Assembly (NCBI GenBank): GCA_023402355.1
Contig: JAEXCG010000025.1
Span: forward strand, 1-16,023
Source of the DNA: Bacillota bacterium
Lineage (GTDB): Bacteria; Bacillota; Clostridia; Christensenellales; Aristaeellaceae
DNA: 16,023 bases
Direction of reading: 5' to 3'
A program made the position numbers and the translations under genes. Shown in pieces: positions 14,198-16,023 of this stretch. The notes below the pieces were generated by a model. The model was not told where the DNA came from and searched no databases. It saw only the letters and a list, made by a program, of their open reading frames with translations. The stretch's first letter is position 1. Each line of letters opens with the position of its first letter.

Positions 14198-14512
14198 TCA
14201 CGCCTCCATCAGGGGATTGCGCACGTGGCGCTTCTTGTTTTCGGGCTGAATGAGCTCGATCTCCATGCGCGAAAAGGAAATCGGCTCCATGAAGTGATCC
14301 TGGGAAAAGTGCGTGCGCCCGAAGGAGGCGAAGTCCTTTTCGTTCTTTTGAAGCCAGAGCGGGCGCGGCACGTCAAAGCGCCGGCACAGCGCGAGCAGCG
14401 CCTCGTCGATGTCCTGCGGGTTGCAGGGCACCGTCTCGCTTTTTAGGATGCGCGTCCCCTTGACGATGCGCCCCCACAGGCGCGTTTCCTCTTCCGGGGT
14501 GTTGATCTGCAT
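14198..14512 (-). CDS. Conserved clostridial hypothetical protein, 104 residues
   Basis: A 104-residue soluble protein. Visible conserved-looking segments are LWGRIVKGTRILKSETV (12-28), DVPRPLWLQKNEKDFASFGR (47-66) and HFMEPISFSRMEIELI (73-88). I recall similar proteins in many Clostridia without an assigned function. The ATG at 14512 has AAGGAG about nine bases upstream; a longer frame reaching further upstream would cross its own promoter (14562-14590), so the short form is preferred. It is divergent from walJ and shares the intergenic control region with it. Confidence 0.75.
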   Translation of the reverse strand: MQINTPEEETRLWGRIVKGTRILKSETVPCNPQDIDEALLALCRRFDVPRPLWLQKNEKDFASFGRTHFSQDHFMEPISFSRMEIELIQPENKKRHVRNPLMEA

Positions 14513-14561
14513 AGGGTCAGTCTCCTTTTTCGTTCCGGCGCAGGCCGGGTTTCCTGCGGTT

Positions 14562-14590
14562 ATTATGACAGATTTGCGCCCATGGCGCAA
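14562..14590 (-). promoter_or_regulatory. Promoter of the 104-residue gene with overlapping dyad
   Basis: On the minus strand TTGCGC (14590-14585), 17 bases, then CATAAT (14567-14562) preceded by TGT. The perfect dyad TTGCGCC, CAT, GGCGCAA (14574-14590) covers the -35 and much of the spacer, a fitting place for a repressor. Confidence 0.68.
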
Positions 14591-14618
14591 GGCGGGCGGC
14601 GGGAAAACGCATTTTTTC

Positions 14619-14647
14619 TTGCTCTTGAGAGGGATGCGGGGTATAAT
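14619..14647 (+). promoter_or_regulatory. Promoter of walJ/yycJ
   Basis: TTGCTC (14619-14624), 17 bases, then a perfect TATAAT (14642-14647). It faces away from the promoter at 14562-14590; the two -35 elements are about 28 bases apart. Confidence 0.75.
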
Positions 14648-14693
14648 AAATAAGCCTCTATATCGAATGGACTTCGGAAGGATTTGTGCGTTC

Positions 14694-15491
14694 ATGCGTT
14701 TTTCGTTTTGCCCCCTCTTTTCAGGATCTAGCGGCAACTGCCTGCTCGCCTGCGCGGGCGACACCCGCGTGCTCATCGACGCGGGCATGACCGGCCGCGC
14801 CATACTGGGCGAGCTGTGCAAGCTGGGCGTGTCGCCCGATACGCTCTGCGGCATCCTCGTCACCCACGAGCACAGCGACCACATCCGCAGCGTCGGCATG
14901 CTCAGCCGCAAGTTCGACCTGCCGGTCTACGCGAGCGAGGGAACCTGGTGCGCCATGGAGGAAAAGGTGCAGGGCGTAGCGCCGAAAAACCAGCGCGTCT
15001 TCGCCGCCGGACAGGACTTCTTCGTGGGCAGCCTCGGGGTGCAGCCCTTCTCGATCCCGCACGACGCGGCGGACCCGGTAGGCTTTAGCCTGCTGCACGG
15101 CGGCGGCAAGATCGCCGTTGCGACCGACCTGGGGCATCTGAGCCCCTCGTGGATGCAGGCGGTGTCCGGCGCGCAGGTGCTCATGCTCGAATCGAACCAC
15201 GACCTGGACATGCTGGCGCGCGGCCCCTATCCCGCGAGGCTCAAGCAGCGCATCCGGGGGCGCAAGGGGCACCTTTCCAACGAGGACTGCGCGAAAGCGC
15301 TCACGGAGCTCGTGCCCACGGGACTTCGCAGCGTCATCCTGGGCCACCTGAGCGGGGAAAACAACCTGCCGGAGCTGGCCTATCAGGCGGCGCGGCAGGC
15401 GATCTCGGCGCTGGGGGCGGTCGTCGGGGAGGACGTGACGCTCGAGGTCGCCCGGCGCGACCAGATGAGCAGCCTCTTTACCGTGGCCTGA
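14694..15491 (+). CDS. walJ: WalJ/YycJ-type metallo-beta-lactamase-fold protein
   Basis: A 265-residue soluble hydrolase-like protein. The opening FCPLFSGSSGNCLL (5-18) is typical of the YycJ/WalJ family. The metal ligands are complete: THEHSDH at 57-63, His123 in IPHDAADP, Asp145 in ATDLGH, and His218 in LGHLSGENN. SNHD (167-170) and the SNEDCA segment (195-200) are also family features. In low-GC Gram-positives the gene sits in the walRK operon and the protein is thought to act in DNA processing or in coordinating division with replication. Here it stands alone with its own promoter. The start is ATG 14694 with GAAGGA about 11 bases upstream; an in-frame ATG at 14667 has no ribosome binding site. 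Confidence 0.9.
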   Translation: MRFSFCPLFSGSSGNCLLACAGDTRVLIDAGMTGRAILGELCKLGVSPDTLCGILVTHEHSDHIRSVGMLSRKFDLPVYASEGTWCAMEEKVQGVAPKNQRVFAAGQDFFVGSLGVQPFSIPHDAADPVGFSLLHGGGKIAVATDLGHLSPSWMQAVSGAQVLMLESNHDLDMLARGPYPARLKQRIRGRKGHLSNEDCAKALTELVPTGLRSVILGHLSGENNLPELAYQAARQAISALGAVVGEDVTLEVARRDQMSSLFTVA

Positions 15492-15500
15492 CAAATTTTG

Positions 15501-15547
15501 TGCAGGGATTTTGGACGGCGGCTCGTCTTATCCTTGCAGGGATTTTG
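15501..15547 (+). repeat. Direct repeat of TGCAGGGATTTTG
   Basis: The 13-mer TGCAGGGATTTTG occurs at 15501-15513 and again at 15535-15547, 34 bases apart, in the gap after walJ. Confidence 0.7.
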
Positions 15548-15590
15548 AGGGTGTTTCTCGAATTCCTTAAGTTAACGAAGCGATTACGTC

Positions 15591-15622
15591 GCGCGCGGCC
15601 TTGCCGCGCGCCGATATTTCTT
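15591..15622 (+). terminator. Possible terminator after walJ
   Basis: GCGCGCGGC (15591-15599) and GCCGCGCGC (15603-15611) form a perfect 9-bp stem with a three-base loop. The following CGATATTTCTTCTTC is pyrimidine-rich but not a clean T-run. Confidence 0.5.
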
Positions 15623-15670
15623 CTTCGATAAATGGACGCTGAATTTTCATGAAAGGCAGGTTGGGCGCCG

Positions 15671-16023
15671 ATGGAGACAGAAAGACCGCGCCGCAAGCGC
15701 GTTTCTCAGGCCGAACTGGACCGCCTGGCCGAGCAAAACCCGGCACAGGAATTTTACGACTTTGACCCGCCGGCGCAGCACATCGAGCGGCGCCGCCCGG
15801 AGCCGGTATACACCCCGCCGCCCCGGACCGTGCAGCCCGAGTGGAAGCGGCGCGCGATCGAAAACGCGGCCGCGAAGCCCAAGCCCGCCGACAAGCCCAA
15901 ACCCAAGCCGAAGCCCGCGCCCAAAGCGGCGGCTTATGGCGCGCCCCGCCCCGCGGCGAGCGCGGCGCGGAAGACGGCGGCCAAGCCCGCGGCGAGGCCG
16001 GCCTCAAAGCCGGTGCCCAGGAC
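15671..16023 (+). CDS. Lys/Pro/Ala-rich protein, N-terminal part (runs off window)
   Basis: The frame opens at ATG 15671 and stays open for 117 codons to the window edge. It begins with a basic stretch (RPRRKRVSQAELDRLAEQ, 5-22), then EFYDFDPP (27-34). From about residue 66 it is a low-complexity run of Lys-Pro and Ala (KPKPADKPKPKPKPAPK, 69-85, and more to the edge). No domain or membrane helix is yet visible. Such tails often precede the membrane helix of penicillin-binding or other envelope proteins, but that is only a guess. A weak AAAGGCAGG lies upstream. A six-codon frame (ATG 15632 to TGA) ends just before this site. The antisense strand is also open here, but the basic and Pro-rich sense reading and the position after walJ favour the plus strand. 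Confidence 0.62.
   Translation, partial: METERPRRKRVSQAELDRLAEQNPAQEFYDFDPPAQHIERRRPEPVYTPPPRTVQPEWKRRAIENAAAKPKPADKPKPKPKPAPKAAAYGAPRPAASAARKTAAKPAARPASKPVPR

Noticed and set aside
15632..15652. A six-codon frame (ATG to TGA) before the last gene, as a possible leader peptide.
   Set aside because: It has no ribosome binding site of its own, no run of one amino acid, and no attenuator-type structure around it.
15567..16007. A 146-codon minus-strand frame opposite the gene starting at 15671.
   Set aside because: It is Arg/Ala/Pro-rich without domains. The plus frame is open to the window edge, has a plausible start and follows walJ in the same direction. Some doubt remains.

Overview
The window is a dense, GC-rich (roughly two-thirds GC by eye) bacterial chromosome segment. 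It carries BlaI/M56 regulators, a CdaA-CdaR cyclic-di-AMP module, a WalJ/YycJ-type metallo-beta-lactamase-fold protein, a Gram-positive RsmF-like methyltransferase, DUF1294, DUF378 and DUF1015 proteins, strong GGAGG ribosome binding sites, and several TTG/GTG starts. Together these point to a high-GC member of the Bacillota (Clostridia, perhaps a Christensenellales-like gut lineage). The species cannot be named from this sequence. No tRNA, rRNA, insertion sequence, phage gene or CRISPR array is visible. Because GC is high, long antisense open frames overlap most genes; I treat them as shadows.

Layout. (1) 1-1258, minus strand: the start of a DUF1015 protein behind a near-consensus promoter, and upstream of it a two-SANT/Myb-like regulator. 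(2) 1400-2746, plus strand: a small DUF1294 membrane protein and an orphan alpha/alpha-toroid (prenyltransferase-like) protein ending in a terminator. (3) 2817-6272, plus strand: a BlaI repressor, an M56 (BlaR1-type) membrane protease and a secreted protein form one operon. It is driven by a near-consensus promoter overlapped by paired dyad operators and closes with a strong bidirectional terminator. (4) 6289-6997, minus strand: two small conserved proteins separated by a stack of hairpins. (5) 7213-9865, minus strand: an rRNA methyltransferase coupled to a PIG-V-like GT-C glycosyltransferase. (6) 9938-13601, minus strand: cdaA, cdaR and a third membrane-anchored, low-complexity protein with seven 12-residue repeats. 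(7) 13889-14512, minus strand: DUF378 and a 104-residue conserved hypothetical. (8) 14694 to the end, plus strand: walJ/yycJ and the start of a Lys/Pro/Ala-rich protein cut by the window edge.

The most unusual region is 2817-6272. The M56 protease has the zinc-protease core of BlaR1, but no penicillin-binding domain follows it. Its extracellular C-terminus is instead a roughly 190-residue domain that recurs twice, in tandem, in the secreted protein encoded 14 bases downstream. Sensor and probable target gene thus share a domain that I cannot assign to a named family, under control of BlaI. This is the best candidate for an undescribed signalling system. The second notable region is the cda operon, where the position often held by glmM is taken by a repeat-containing membrane protein of unknown function.
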